56,139 nt of DNA from Bacteroidales bacterium (lineage in GTDB: Bacteria; Bacteroidota; Bacteroidia; Bacteroidales; UBA932), in contig JALOCI010000016.1 of the NCBI GenBank assembly GCA_023227835.1, positions 1-56,139 on the forward strand, read 5' to 3'. Shown here in pieces: positions 43,321 to 50,751 of the stretch; the stretch's first letter is position 1, and every line of letters starts with the position of its first letter. The position numbers and the translations under genes were made by a program. The notes under the pieces were generated by a model. That model searched no databases. It saw only the letters and a program-made list of their open reading frames with translations, and had not been told where the DNA came from.

Positions 43321-43638
43321 ATGGCACAATTAGAACTTGAAGGTAAGGTATTTGAAGTGGACGGAGATGGTTTTCTCACAGATCCGGGAGTCTGGAATGA
43401 TGAAGTTGCAAAACTATTTGCAAAAAGTGACGGGATAGAAGATTTGTCCGAAAAGCACTGGGCAGTGGTTAGAATAATAAGAAGAAATTTCGAAGAGAAG
43501 GGTAACGCCCCTATGATAAGAACCATCTGCCAGGAGACTGGTTTGAAGTTACGCGAGATTTATGAACTGTTTCCGTTAGGTCCGGCAAGAGGTGCCTGTC
43601 GTGTGGCAGGTCTTCCAAAACCGGATGGTTGCGTATAA
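43321..43638 (+). CDS. dsrC: DsrC-type sulfur carrier protein (TusE/DsrC family)
   Basis: A 105-residue small protein of the DsrC/TusE/RspA family that carries sulfur as persulfide or trisulfide on a flexible C-terminal arm. The arm reads GPARGACRVAGLPKPDGCV and holds both redox cysteines: Cys93 (CysB) and the penultimate Cys104 (CysA), separated by ten residues. TusE proteins of tRNA thiolation keep only the last one, so this is a true DsrC. In sulfate reducers DsrC shuttles between DsrAB and the DsrMK complex. Here DsrMK-like genes follow at once, but no dsrAB is in the window. Confidence 0.93.
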   Translation: MAQLELEGKVFEVDGDGFLTDPGVWNDEVAKLFAKSDGIEDLSEKHWAVVRIIRRNFEEKGNAPMIRTICQETGLKLREIYELFPLGPARGACRVAGLPKPDGCV

Positions 43639-43653
43639 AGACTTCTGCTGTAT

Positions 43654-44271
43654 ATGGACTGTTCTGGTTGTTGTGCTTTAATAGCCTCAGGCATCTGTTT
43701 CCTGATTTTTTTAGCCAGGTTTATTCATCTGGTAAGATTGGGAAATCCGAAAGATCTCTCCCAAAAAAGTGGCGATACAAAGAAAGCTGTCAAGTATTCT
43801 TTTACCGAGGCTATGATGCCTAAGAATAAAGAATCTGCCTATCTTCATCTTCCTACATATATCGCCGGTATTCTGTATCACATAGGGACTTTTGTTACTC
43901 TTATCTCCTTTGTCTCATTCATTGTAATCTCCTTTACAAAGATATCGATACCATACTCTGTGTCACTCATTGTGGCAATTATACTGGCACCTGCAGTAAT
44001 TTCCGGTATTTCAATCCTTATAAAGAGAATTTTCAGTAAAGAGCTCTCTCTCTTGTCCGGTCCCGATGATTATATTTCAAATATAGTGACTACTCTGGCC
44101 CAGCTCTTAACCGCTATTTTCCTTCTTTTACCGGAGGCCGGCGACATCTATTTTATTGTGATGACTCTGTTCTTCCTTTGGCTGCCATTTGGCAAGACCA
44201 GGCATCTTATGTATTTCTTTTTTGCAAGGTATCACCTTGGTTATTTTTATGGATGGAGGGGAACATGGTAA
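43654..44271 (+). CDS. DsrM/TmcC/HdrE-like membrane cytochrome b subunit
   Basis: A 205-residue inner-membrane protein with about five hydrophobic segments. The pattern AMMPKNKESAYLHLPTYIAG followed by LYHIGTFV, and the closing HLMYFFFARYHLGYFYGWRG, matches the NarI-like cytochrome b subunits of DsrMK, Tmc and HdrDE complexes, where such histidines bind heme b and the subunit oxidises or reduces menaquinone. The N-terminus has an unusual MDCSGCC start. It overlaps the iron-sulfur subunit gene by seven bases and follows dsrC by fifteen. Confidence 0.8.
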   Translation: MDCSGCCALIASGICFLIFLARFIHLVRLGNPKDLSQKSGDTKKAVKYSFTEAMMPKNKESAYLHLPTYIAGILYHIGTFVTLISFVSFIVISFTKISIPYSVSLIVAIILAPAVISGISILIKRIFSKELSLLSGPDDYISNIVTTLAQLLTAIFLLLPEAGDIYFIVMTLFFLWLPFGKTRHLMYFFFARYHLGYFYGWRGTW

Positions 44272-45566
44272 CAATTGACAACACTAAAAGAGATAAAGCT
44301 ATCGATTTGCTCAGGTCGGAGTCGGACAGCAAGCTTGTCACTCACCTGAATGCCTGTGTACGTTGCGGTTTGTGTGCTGACAGCTGTATGTACTATCTGG
44401 CCATGAAAGAGCCGAAATATATTCCGTCTGTCAAGGTGAATATGGTAAGCTCTATATACCGCAAATACTGCACTTTTGAGGGGAAAATTGCTCCGGCACT
44501 AGTAAACGCAAAGAAACTTGACGAAGAGATGGCTGCCGAAATGGTTGACCTTCTTTTTGGCGCCTGTACAATGTGCGGAAGATGTGTCAAACACTGTTCG
44601 ATAGGGGTTGACATACCGTTTCTGGTAAAAAAGGGAAGAGAGATGCTTGCTACAATGGACCTCGTCCCTGAAACACTGCAATCGACGGTGGATGCCGCAG
44701 TCAATACAGGTAACAATATGGGAATACCGACAGAGGAGTTTGTTGATACCATAAAATGGATGGAAGAGGAGCTTACTGACGAGATGCAGGACGAAAGGGC
44801 CAGGATTCCCCTTGATGAACAGGATAAGGAGTTGTTCTATACTCTCAATCCAAGGGAACCAAAATTTTTCCCGCTCTCAATCTCGGCCATGGCTAAAATT
44901 TTTTATGCAGCGAATGCAGAGTGGACTCTTTCCTCAAAATATTATGATGTTACCAACTACGGATATTTCAATGCAAATACCAAAGAGGCAACTATCATAG
45001 CTGAAAACCTCTATAATGAAGTTCACAGACTTCACGGTAAAAGGCTTATTTTAGGAGAGTGCGGTCACGGTTCCAGAGCTAACAGATGGGAGGGGCCGAA
45101 CTACCTTAAGAAAAAGTATGACTTTGACACGGTAACTGTCGTTGAACTTATAGCTGAGTATATCAGAAGTGGCAAGATAACTCTGGACAAAACCCTTAAC
45201 AAGGAGATCTATACTATTCATGACCCTTGCAACCTTGTAAGAAACGGCGGCCTTATGGATGAAATTCGTTTTGTGGTAAAAAATGCCGTTGAGAATCTTG
45301 TGGAGATGAATCCTTATGGAAAGGATAATTTCTGCTGCGGAGGGGGAGGAGGTGCCCTTGCTATGAGCGAATATAATGACAGAAGGTTGAAAATAGGGAA
45401 GATAAAGGCTGATCAGATTGCGAAAACAGGAGCAAAAGTTGTGATAACACCATGTCACAATTGCGTGGATCAGCTTACTCAGCTCAACCATACATATAAA
45501 CTTGGTGTAAAGATTGTCACAATATCTGAGATTGTGGCTGATGCATTGGTAATAAACAATAAATAA
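44265..45566 (+). CDS. DsrK/HdrD/TmcB-like iron-sulfur subunit
   Basis: A 433-residue cytoplasmic catalytic subunit of the heterodisulfide-reductase family. Two ferredoxin-type [4Fe-4S] motifs are complete (Cys31, 34, 37, 41 and Cys101, 104, 107, 111). The C-terminal half has the GECGHGSRANRW segment typical of DsrK and TmcB, then a CCG domain with Cys322, Cys357-Cys358 and Cys397-xx-Cys400 that would bind the special disulfide-cleaving cluster. The expected substrate is the DsrC disulfide or trisulfide. The ATG at 44265 is chosen (overlap ATGGTAA). Upstream frame to 44178 lies within the membrane subunit gene. Confidence 0.9.
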   Translation: MVTIDNTKRDKAIDLLRSESDSKLVTHLNACVRCGLCADSCMYYLAMKEPKYIPSVKVNMVSSIYRKYCTFEGKIAPALVNAKKLDEEMAAEMVDLLFGACTMCGRCVKHCSIGVDIPFLVKKGREMLATMDLVPETLQSTVDAAVNTGNNMGIPTEEFVDTIKWMEEELTDEMQDERARIPLDEQDKELFYTLNPREPKFFPLSISAMAKIFYAANAEWTLSSKYYDVTNYGYFNANTKEATIIAENLYNEVHRLHGKRLILGECGHGSRANRWEGPNYLKKKYDFDTVTVVELIAEYIRSGKITLDKTLNKEIYTIHDPCNLVRNGGLMDEIRFVVKNAVENLVEMNPYGKDNFCCGGGGGALAMSEYNDRRLKIGKIKADQIAKTGAKVVITPCHNCVDQLTQLNHTYKLGVKIVTISEIVADALVINNK

Positions 45567-45576
45567 AACAAATATT

Positions 45577-46743
45577 ATGAGCAAACTGATTTATCTTGAC
45601 AATTCGGCTACAAGTTTTCCGAAACCGGATTCTGTATACGATTTCATGAATTCGTTCTATAGGACAAAAGGTGTCAGTCCCGGAAGGTCAGGTTTTGATG
45701 CAGCCCTTGAGACAGAAGAGGTGGTTAATAATACTCGTAAGATGCTCACAAAGCTGTTCAATGGAGGCGCCGACCATAATCGTCTCACATTCAGTTATAA
45801 TGCAACGGATTCTCTGAATCTTATTATAAACGGTCTGGTTGAGAAAGGCACACATGTGGTAACTACCATGTTGGAGCATAACTCTGTACTTAGACCTCTT
45901 TATATGCATGAGCAAGCCGGCACTATCGAGGTGACTTATGTGCCATTTGATCCGATGACAGGATATGTTGATCCGGATGACATAAAGAAAGCTATAAAGA
46001 AAAACACAAAATTTGTAATCGTAACCCATTGCTCAAATGTGCTGGGAACCATACAGCCACTGGCTGAAATAGGCAAGATTTGCAAGGAGAAGGGTGTTAT
46101 TTTCGTGGCTGACGGCAGTCAGGGAGCAGGATCAGTGGATTTTGACATGCAGGCAAGTAATGTAGATGTATATTGCTTTACCGGTCACAAGTGCCTTATG
46201 GGCCCTACAGGTATTGGCGGCTCTTATGTAAGAGAGGGTGTTCATATCAACCACACACGTGCAGGCGGAACCGGTGTTCGTTCAGCTTATCCGGCCCATC
46301 TTGAAGAGTATCCTTACAGACTTGAGTATGGCACTTTGAATCTCCTGGGTGTCGGAGGACTCTATGCCGGTGTGAAGTGGATAACCGAGCAGGGTGTAAT
46401 GAATATCCACAACCGTGAAATCGAGCTTTGGGACAAGTTGCGTAAAGCTGTACAGCAGATAGAGGGTGTTACAACATATTGTGCGACATCAAAGGAGAAC
46501 AAGAATCCTGTCCTTTCTTTCAATATTAAAGGATTTGAAGCCGGCGATGTAGGAACAATGCTGGATGTTGACTACAATATTGCAGTGAGAACCGGTTTGC
46601 AGTGTGCACCAAAGGTTCATCAGCACATAGGTACAGCAGATATTCACGGTACAGTCAGGATGAGTGTCGGTGCCTTCACCACCGAAGATGATATCAATGC
46701 TGCTATAACTGCCGTTAAGGAGATAGCAGCCTTAAAGAACTGA
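45577..46743 (+). CDS. cysteine desulfurase-family PLP enzyme (class V aminotransferase fold)
   Basis: A 388-residue protein. The opening YLDNSATSFPKPDSVYDFMN, the PLP lysine in TGHKCLMGPTGIGG near residue 208 and the cysteine in VRTGLQCAPKVHQHIGT near residue 345 fit the SufS-like branch whose active Cys takes sulfur from cysteine as persulfide. Close relatives are often linked to sulfur or selenium transfer genes. It starts ten bases after the DsrK-like gene, so in this operon it may load sulfur on DsrC. That coupling is inference. The enzyme could also serve general sulfur mobilisation. Confidence 0.85.
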   Translation: MSKLIYLDNSATSFPKPDSVYDFMNSFYRTKGVSPGRSGFDAALETEEVVNNTRKMLTKLFNGGADHNRLTFSYNATDSLNLIINGLVEKGTHVVTTMLEHNSVLRPLYMHEQAGTIEVTYVPFDPMTGYVDPDDIKKAIKKNTKFVIVTHCSNVLGTIQPLAEIGKICKEKGVIFVADGSQGAGSVDFDMQASNVDVYCFTGHKCLMGPTGIGGSYVREGVHINHTRAGGTGVRSAYPAHLEEYPYRLEYGTLNLLGVGGLYAGVKWITEQGVMNIHNREIELWDKLRKAVQQIEGVTTYCATSKENKNPVLSFNIKGFEAGDVGTMLDVDYNIAVRTGLQCAPKVHQHIGTADIHGTVRMSVGAFTTEDDINAAITAVKEIAALKN

Positions 46744-46773
46744 TTTGTAGCTTCTCTTAACCGTAATTCTTAT

Positions 46774-46812
46774 AAACAAATGCGTTTAAATCATATTTAA
46801 GCGCATTTGTTT
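46774..46812. terminator. strong hairpin after the sulfur operon
   Basis: An 18-base-pair stem, AAACAAATGCGTTTAAAT (46774-46791) with ATTTAAGCGCATTTGTTT (46795-46812), one G-T pair and a three-base loop. It ends with TTTGTTTTGCTTTG, a U-rich though imperfect tract. It lies 31 bases past the stop of the desulfurase gene. Confidence 0.8.
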
Positions 46813-46885
46813 TGCTTTGATTATTATGGAAATAGAAAAACCAGTGCCACTAAGTAAATTTTCTTTACAGTGTAAAAAAATTTTC

Positions 46886-46893
46886 TATCTTTG
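46886..46893 (+). promoter_or_regulatory. -7 box TATCTTTG for the UXS-signalling operon
   Basis: Perfect TAnnTTTG, 23 bases before the ATG at 46917, with TTTA at 46864-46867 as a possible -33 element (18-base spacer). Confidence 0.6.
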
Positions 46894-46916
46894 TTTAATA
46901 GTCACAGAACACCAAT

Positions 46917-47855
46917 ATGATGAAAAGAATTTTAGTGACGGGAGGTGCCGGTTTTATTGGTTCTCATCTTTGCTCAAGACTTCTTAGTGAGGGCAATGAT
47001 GTTATATGCCTGGATAATTATTTTACAGGCAACAAAGACAATATAATGCCTCTTATAGGAAACCCCCGTTTTGAGATGGTACGGCACGATGTCATAAATC
47101 CTTACCATGTAGAAGTTGACCAAATATACAACCTGGCATGCCCTGCATCACCACTGCATTACCAGTATAACCCTATCAAGACCATTAAGACATCTGTAAT
47201 GGGGGCTATAAATATGTTGGGGTTGGCGAAACGGGTAAATGCAAAAATTTTACAGGCATCGACAAGTGAGATATACGGAGATCCTTATGTACACCCTCAG
47301 CCTGAATCATATTGGGGGAATGTCAACACAATAGGTATAAGGTCTTGTTATGATGAGGGGAAAAGATGTGCTGAGACCCTTTTTATGGATTACCACAGGC
47401 AAAACAAGGTAAGAATTAAAATTATCAGGATTTTCAATACTTACGGTCCGAACATGCATCCTAATGACGGAAGGGTTGTTTCAAATTTCATTGTCCAGGC
47501 GTTGAAAAATGAAAACATTACAATTTATGGGGAAGGGAAGCAAACAAGGAGTTTTCAATATATCGACGATTTAGTTGAGGGTATGATCAGAGTCATGAAT
47601 ACAGATGACTCTTTCATAGGGCCAATTAATATCGGGAATCCTAATGAGTTTACAATTATGCAATTGGCTGAGAAGGTGCTTTCCCTCACCGGTTCAAAAT
47701 CGAAGATTGTAAAGCTAGACCTTCCTTCTGATGATCCTCAACAAAGGAGGCCGGATATAACTCTTGCCAGGGATTTTCTTGGTTGGGAGCCTGTAGTGCA
47801 GCTCGATCAAGGATTGGAAAAGACTATTAACTATTTTAAAACAAAGGTTTTATAA
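46917..47855 (+). CDS. UDP-glucuronate decarboxylase (UDP-xylose synthase)-like epimerase
   Basis: A 312-residue short-chain dehydrogenase of the extended type. It has the NAD loop VTGGAGFIGSHL, the UXS-typical LACPASPLHYQYNPIKTIKTSV in part (NLACPASPLHYQ), STSEIYGDP, the catalytic YDEGKRCAETL (Tyr-x3-Lys as YDEGK) and RIFNTYGPNMHPNDGRVVSNF in part. These are the marks of UDP-xylose synthase, making UDP-xylose for surface glycans. The ATG at 46920 is an equal start candidate. It lies four bases before a REC-histidine kinase gene. Confidence 0.88.
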   Translation: MMKRILVTGGAGFIGSHLCSRLLSEGNDVICLDNYFTGNKDNIMPLIGNPRFEMVRHDVINPYHVEVDQIYNLACPASPLHYQYNPIKTIKTSVMGAINMLGLAKRVNAKILQASTSEIYGDPYVHPQPESYWGNVNTIGIRSCYDEGKRCAETLFMDYHRQNKVRIKIIRIFNTYGPNMHPNDGRVVSNFIVQALKNENITIYGEGKQTRSFQYIDDLVEGMIRVMNTDDSFIGPINIGNPNEFTIMQLAEKVLSLTGSKSKIVKLDLPSDDPQQRRPDITLARDFLGWEPVVQLDQGLEKTINYFKTKVL

Positions 47856-47859
47856 AATA

Positions 47860-48993
47860 ATGGAAGTAAACAATCCTGATTATACAATTTTGATTGTAGA
47901 CGATGTTGATGCAAATGTTCTACTTCTCAAACTGCTTATATCCAAAGCCGGATATAAGACCATGACAGCATTCAACGGCAGGGATGCCCTGGACGCTGTT
48001 GAAAAACAAAAGCCGGATCTTATCCTTCTCGATATTATGATGCCCATTATGGACGGACATGAGGTGGCAAGAAAGTTAAAAGAGAGGCAGGAATATGCAG
48101 ATATTCCAATTATATTCCTCTCTGCCCTCAACTCAACAGAGGACATAATACAGGGTTTCAGATTCGGAGCTGCAGACTATGTTTCCAAGCCGTTCAACAA
48201 AGATGAGCTGCTAACAAGGATAAATCATCAAATTTCACTTATTGAGGCCAAACGAATCATTACAAGACAGACGGAAGAGCTGAGAAGGACAATTCTGGGA
48301 AGGGATAAGCTTTATTCCGTGATAGCTCATGATCTTAGGGCACCTATTGCCTCTATAAGGATGGTTATGGAAGTGCTGATTTCTGAGGTAAAGAGAGAGA
48401 GCATAGGTGATGATATGTATGAGCTTCTTAATATGGCAAACCGACTCACCGATGATAGCTTCTCGTTGTTGGACAATCTTCTGAAGTGGACTAAAAGTCA
48501 GACAGGCCGCCTGAATACTGTCTTCCAGGACAATGTTGATATTATGAATATGATAACAGGTGTTGTTGAGGTCCAGAGAGGAGTGGCTTCATTGAAAAAT
48601 GTAAGTCTGAATCTTATCGGGTCTACTAACAGGTCGGCGAGAATTGATATTGACATGGCTAAGACATCCTTAAGGAACCTTATAAGCAACGCTATCAAGT
48701 TCAGCTATGAAAACTCTGAAATAGATGTCGGAATTGAAGAAAATGAGGACAGGGTTCTTATATATGTACGCGATCACGGGACAGGTATTAGTGAAGATAA
48801 CCAGGAAAAGTTATTTAAACCGGACAGCCATTTTACAAGTTTCGGCACGGATAATGAAGAGGGATCGGGACTGGGACTACTGCTTTGCAACGAGTTTGTA
48901 ATGAGGAATGGAGGTACGTTGAAATTCACATCTAAAGAGGGGGCAGGTTCAACTTTCACGTTTGATATACCTACACCGGTTATAAATGACTAA
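47860..48993 (+). CDS. response-receiver histidine kinase (REC-HisKA-HATPase)
   Basis: A 377-residue soluble signalling protein. Residues 8-125 form a receiver domain with phospho-Asp58 (LILLDIMMP) and Lys110 (VSKPF). A short coiled coil leads to the dimerisation helix with phospho-His157 (VIAHDLRAPIASIR). The ATPase domain follows, with NLISNAIKFS (N box), VRDHGTGIS (G1) and GSGLGLLLCNEF (G2). No membrane or sensor domain is present, so the input must be a phosphoryl group at the receiver. The next two genes encode an HPt protein and a sigma-54 activator, which suggests a relay. Confidence 0.92.
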   Translation: MEVNNPDYTILIVDDVDANVLLLKLLISKAGYKTMTAFNGRDALDAVEKQKPDLILLDIMMPIMDGHEVARKLKERQEYADIPIIFLSALNSTEDIIQGFRFGAADYVSKPFNKDELLTRINHQISLIEAKRIITRQTEELRRTILGRDKLYSVIAHDLRAPIASIRMVMEVLISEVKRESIGDDMYELLNMANRLTDDSFSLLDNLLKWTKSQTGRLNTVFQDNVDIMNMITGVVEVQRGVASLKNVSLNLIGSTNRSARIDIDMAKTSLRNLISNAIKFSYENSEIDVGIEENEDRVLIYVRDHGTGISEDNQEKLFKPDSHFTSFGTDNEEGSGLGLLLCNEFVMRNGGTLKFTSKEGAGSTFTFDIPTPVIND

Positions 48994-49366
48994 AATAATT
49001 AATAATAGTATTATGGAAAATAATAAGGATAACCAGGAGTACCCGATACCAGATCTTTCGTATTTAAGAGATATGACAGACGGAGATGAGGAATCATTAA
49101 AGGAGGTGATTGCCATATTTCTTGATGAGGCTCCCCGCCTTATGAAACTTATGAAAGACAGTGCCGGATCAGGAGATCACGACAGCCTGAAATTTTCGAC
49201 ACATAAACTCATAACACAACTTACTTATGTCGGAATAACTTCTGTAATACCGGATGTTAAACTTATAAACACAGGCAGCTCAAAAATGAGCGACCTTAAA
49301 GAGAGGGTAGACAGAATTGCGGAAGTTGTAGAACACAGTATGACATACCTGAGGACATTAATTTAA
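48986..49366 (+). CDS. HPt-domain phosphotransfer protein
   Basis: A 126-residue protein predicted to form a four-helix bundle. The likely phospho-His is His73 in KFSTHKLITQLTYVGI, at the place of the usual HxLKGxxxxxG motif but with QL in place of GS, so it is a divergent HPt. The ATG at 48986 overlaps the kinase stop by eight bases. The ATG at 49013 (MENNKDNQ) is an alternative and would leave 19 bases between. It sits between kinase and regulator genes, the expected place for a relay intermediate. Confidence 0.75.
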   Translation: MTKIINNSIMENNKDNQEYPIPDLSYLRDMTDGDEESLKEVIAIFLDEAPRLMKLMKDSAGSGDHDSLKFSTHKLITQLTYVGITSVIPDVKLINTGSSKMSDLKERVDRIAEVVEHSMTYLRTLI

Positions 49367-49384
49367 CTAATAATCTGAATCCCA

Positions 49385-50743
49385 ATGGAAAAAATACTGA
49401 TCATAGACGATGATAAGTTGGTGCGTAAAGTCTTTAAAATGACTTTACTGAAAGAGGGATATGATATCCTTGAAGCTGAGGATGGACCGACAGGATTACA
49501 ACTTATACGTTCAGAACATCCGGACCTTACTCTTACGGATTATCAGATGCCGGGGATGAACGGTATTGAAGTTCTCGCAGAGATAAGAAAGACTAAAACC
49601 AATATGCCTGTTATCATACTTACTGCATTTGGAGATGTTGTTTTGACTATTAAGGCTATACAGCTTGGGGCGTTCGATTTCCTTGAAAAGCCGGTAAACC
49701 CGGAGTTGTTAAAAACAACAATAAAAAGTGCTCTTGAGTCTGTTAACAGAAGCAATAAGCTAACAGGTATCATTAAAAAAGATATTCCTGTCGACACAGC
49801 ATTAGAACATAGCATTTTGGTAGGAAAGACAGCAAAAATGAAGGAGATCTTCAAATCTATAGGTCTGATTTCCATGAACAGAGTTAATGTTCTTATACAG
49901 GGAGAGACAGGTACCGGAAAGGAGCTTATAGCACGTCTGATACACTATTCCGGTATAACACGTTCAGAGCCTTTGGTTGTGGTGAATTGTAGCGCTCTTA
50001 CCGAAACACTCCTTGAAAGTGAGTTGTTTGGACATGTCAAAGGGGCATTTACTGACTCTATAAGGGATAAAAAGGGTAAGTTCGAGTTGGCAGGAGAGGG
50101 GACGATTTTTCTGGATGAGATTTCAGAAATTTCTCACAATACACAGGTAAAGTTATTACGAGTTATTCAAGAGCTGGAATTTGAAAAAGTCGGAGGAGAA
50201 TCTCCTATTCCGATGAAGGCAAGAATAATAGCAGCAACTAATAAGAGCCTTGAAAAACTCATTCAGGAAGGTAAATTCAGAGAAGATCTTTACTACAGGC
50301 TGAAAGTTTTTACTATTGACATGCCACCCTTGCGTGAAAGGAAAGATGACATAAACGATCTTGTTATACATTTCTTGTATAAACTTAACAAGAGGTTTAA
50401 CAGAAATGTTACAAAGATTGGTGACGGTGTCATTGAAATGCTGCAGCAGCACAATTGGTCAGGAAACGTTAGAGAACTGGAAAATACAATTTTACAGGCT
50501 ATGATTGTGGCAAAAAATGATGTGCTTGAAAAAGAGAATATCTCTCTGATAAACAGATTTGAAGGTGATCAGGAAAAACAGGGAAACAAAGAGATGATTG
50601 TCTCGCTTGCCGAGGTGGAGAAGGCTCATATTAAGAGAGTTCTTGACCTTGTAAACTGGAATAAAGTGGAGGCATCTCAAATCCTTGATATTTCAAGACC
50701 AACACTGAATGCAAAGATTGAAAAATACAATCTTATACAATAA
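49385..50743 (+). CDS. NtrC-family sigma-54-dependent response regulator
   Basis: A 452-residue activator: receiver domain (phospho-Asp52 in LTLTDYQMP, Lys102 in LEKPV), AAA+ domain with Walker A GETGTGKE (173-180) and Walker B TIFLDE (240-245), and a Fis-type helix-turn-helix at the end (KVEASQILDISRPTLNAKI). The sigma-54 contact loop reads GAFTDS (220-225) instead of GAFTGA. The central Thr is kept. No -24/-12 promoter was found in the window, so its target is unknown. The gene ends eight bases from the convergent usher gene. Confidence 0.95.
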   Translation: MEKILIIDDDKLVRKVFKMTLLKEGYDILEAEDGPTGLQLIRSEHPDLTLTDYQMPGMNGIEVLAEIRKTKTNMPVIILTAFGDVVLTIKAIQLGAFDFLEKPVNPELLKTTIKSALESVNRSNKLTGIIKKDIPVDTALEHSILVGKTAKMKEIFKSIGLISMNRVNVLIQGETGTGKELIARLIHYSGITRSEPLVVVNCSALTETLLESELFGHVKGAFTDSIRDKKGKFELAGEGTIFLDEISEISHNTQVKLLRVIQELEFEKVGGESPIPMKARIIAATNKSLEKLIQEGKFREDLYYRLKVFTIDMPPLRERKDDINDLVIHFLYKLNKRFNRNVTKIGDGVIEMLQQHNWSGNVRELENTILQAMIVAKNDVLEKENISLINRFEGDQEKQGNKEMIVSLAEVEKAHIKRVLDLVNWNKVEASQILDISRPTLNAKIEKYNLIQ

Positions 50744-50751
50744 GCATTCGG

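Noticed and set aside
43321..43638. Calling the DsrC-like protein TusE of tRNA 2-thiouridine synthesis
   Set aside because: It has both C-terminal cysteines ten residues apart, and tusBCD partners are absent while DsrMK-like genes follow.
46774..46812. Long hairpin as the end of a mobile element
   Set aside because: No transposase, target duplication or second copy was seen. Position just after a stop codon and U-rich tail fit a terminator.
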